From: Gautieria morchelliformis
Taxonomy: Eukaryota; Basidiomycota; Agaricomycetes; Gomphales; Gomphaceae
Length of the DNA stretch: 64,000 bases
Assembly (NCBI GenBank): GCA_015179125.1
Contig: WHVA01000038.1
Coordinates: 186,001 to 250,000, forward strand
Direction: 5' to 3'
The position numbers and the translations under genes were made by a program. Below, in pieces: positions 63,919-64,000 of this stretch (its first letter is position 1; the number at the start of each line of letters is the position of its first letter). The notes beneath the pieces were generated by a model. The model saw nothing but the letters and a program-made list of their open reading frames with translations. It ran no database searches and had not been told where the DNA came from.

Positions 63919-64000
63919 TGTTGTGATAAACAAAAACAAAAGAAAAGTCAAAAGAAACACAAACTACATTCACGATAGACGTCGGCGCAGACGACAATCA
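63919..64000. repeat. LTR-like repeat E, copy 2 (cut by window end)
   Basis: TGTTGTGATAAAC start, then AACACAAACTACATTCACGA, then TAGACGTCGGCGCA, as at 15524-15655. Position inside repeat D parallels the insertion of copy 1 inside an LTR of C1. Confidence 0.75.

Noticed and set aside
1-64000. tRNA and rRNA genes
   Set aside because: No cloverleaf-like or rRNA-like sequence was noticed on either strand by eye; a tRNA scan would be needed to exclude a divergent one.

Overview
The window looks like nuclear DNA of an agaricomycete (mushroom-type) fungus. The reasons are short GT..AG introns of about 40-60 nt, a DUF6533 membrane-protein gene, chromodomain-bearing Ty3 elements, and IS630/Tc1-type DDE_3 transposase remnants that share an intron position. 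No rRNA, tRNA or CRISPR locus was recognised. About two thirds of the window is transposable elements, mostly broken; the rest is sparse host sequence with small, multi-exon or decayed genes.

Layout. 1-4753: 3' part of a Ty3/gypsy chromovirus (A) with its 3' LTR. 4754-6793: a decayed ORF region of unknown function, ending in a purine tract against a hairpin-rich LTR-like repeat (F). 7027-26355: a nested pile. An antisense Ty3 fragment (B2) is split by Ty3 element B. B holds Ty3 element C1 in its 5' LTR (5-bp target duplication CATTG). C1 holds LTR-like repeat E in its 3' LTR (duplication GTCCT). B also carries repeat D in pol, a copia integrase scrap in gag, and an A-type LTR in its 3' LTR. 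A second F copy closes the pile at 26356-26533. 27420-29122: host DUF6533 gene. 30495-31190: 33-bp palindromic minisatellite. 31631-34099: poorly preserved host genes. 34100-38780: Ty3 element C2, cut off by Ty1/copia element G (38781-44698, apparently whole). G abuts a 5'-truncated LINE (44699-47165), which lies against a 5'-truncated copia element H (to about 50024). 50025-62989: host-like region with two transposase remnants, tandem repeats and several hypothetical genes. 62990-64000: second copies of repeats D and E.

What stands out. Two diverged Ty3 families (B and C) each carry an 11-nt sequence just downstream of the TATA box in the LTR that is exactly complementary to the primer site 3 nt after the LTR. 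The sequences differ between families but the pairing is kept, the arrangement expected for Tf1-type self-priming. Both families also carry an antisense coiled-coil ORF between pol and the 3' LTR, which I do not recognise from a described fungal family. Two elements (G and the A-type LTR at 24387) sit between two different host elements without target duplications, suggesting recombination between dispersed copies. All identifications come from reading the sequence; no database was searched.
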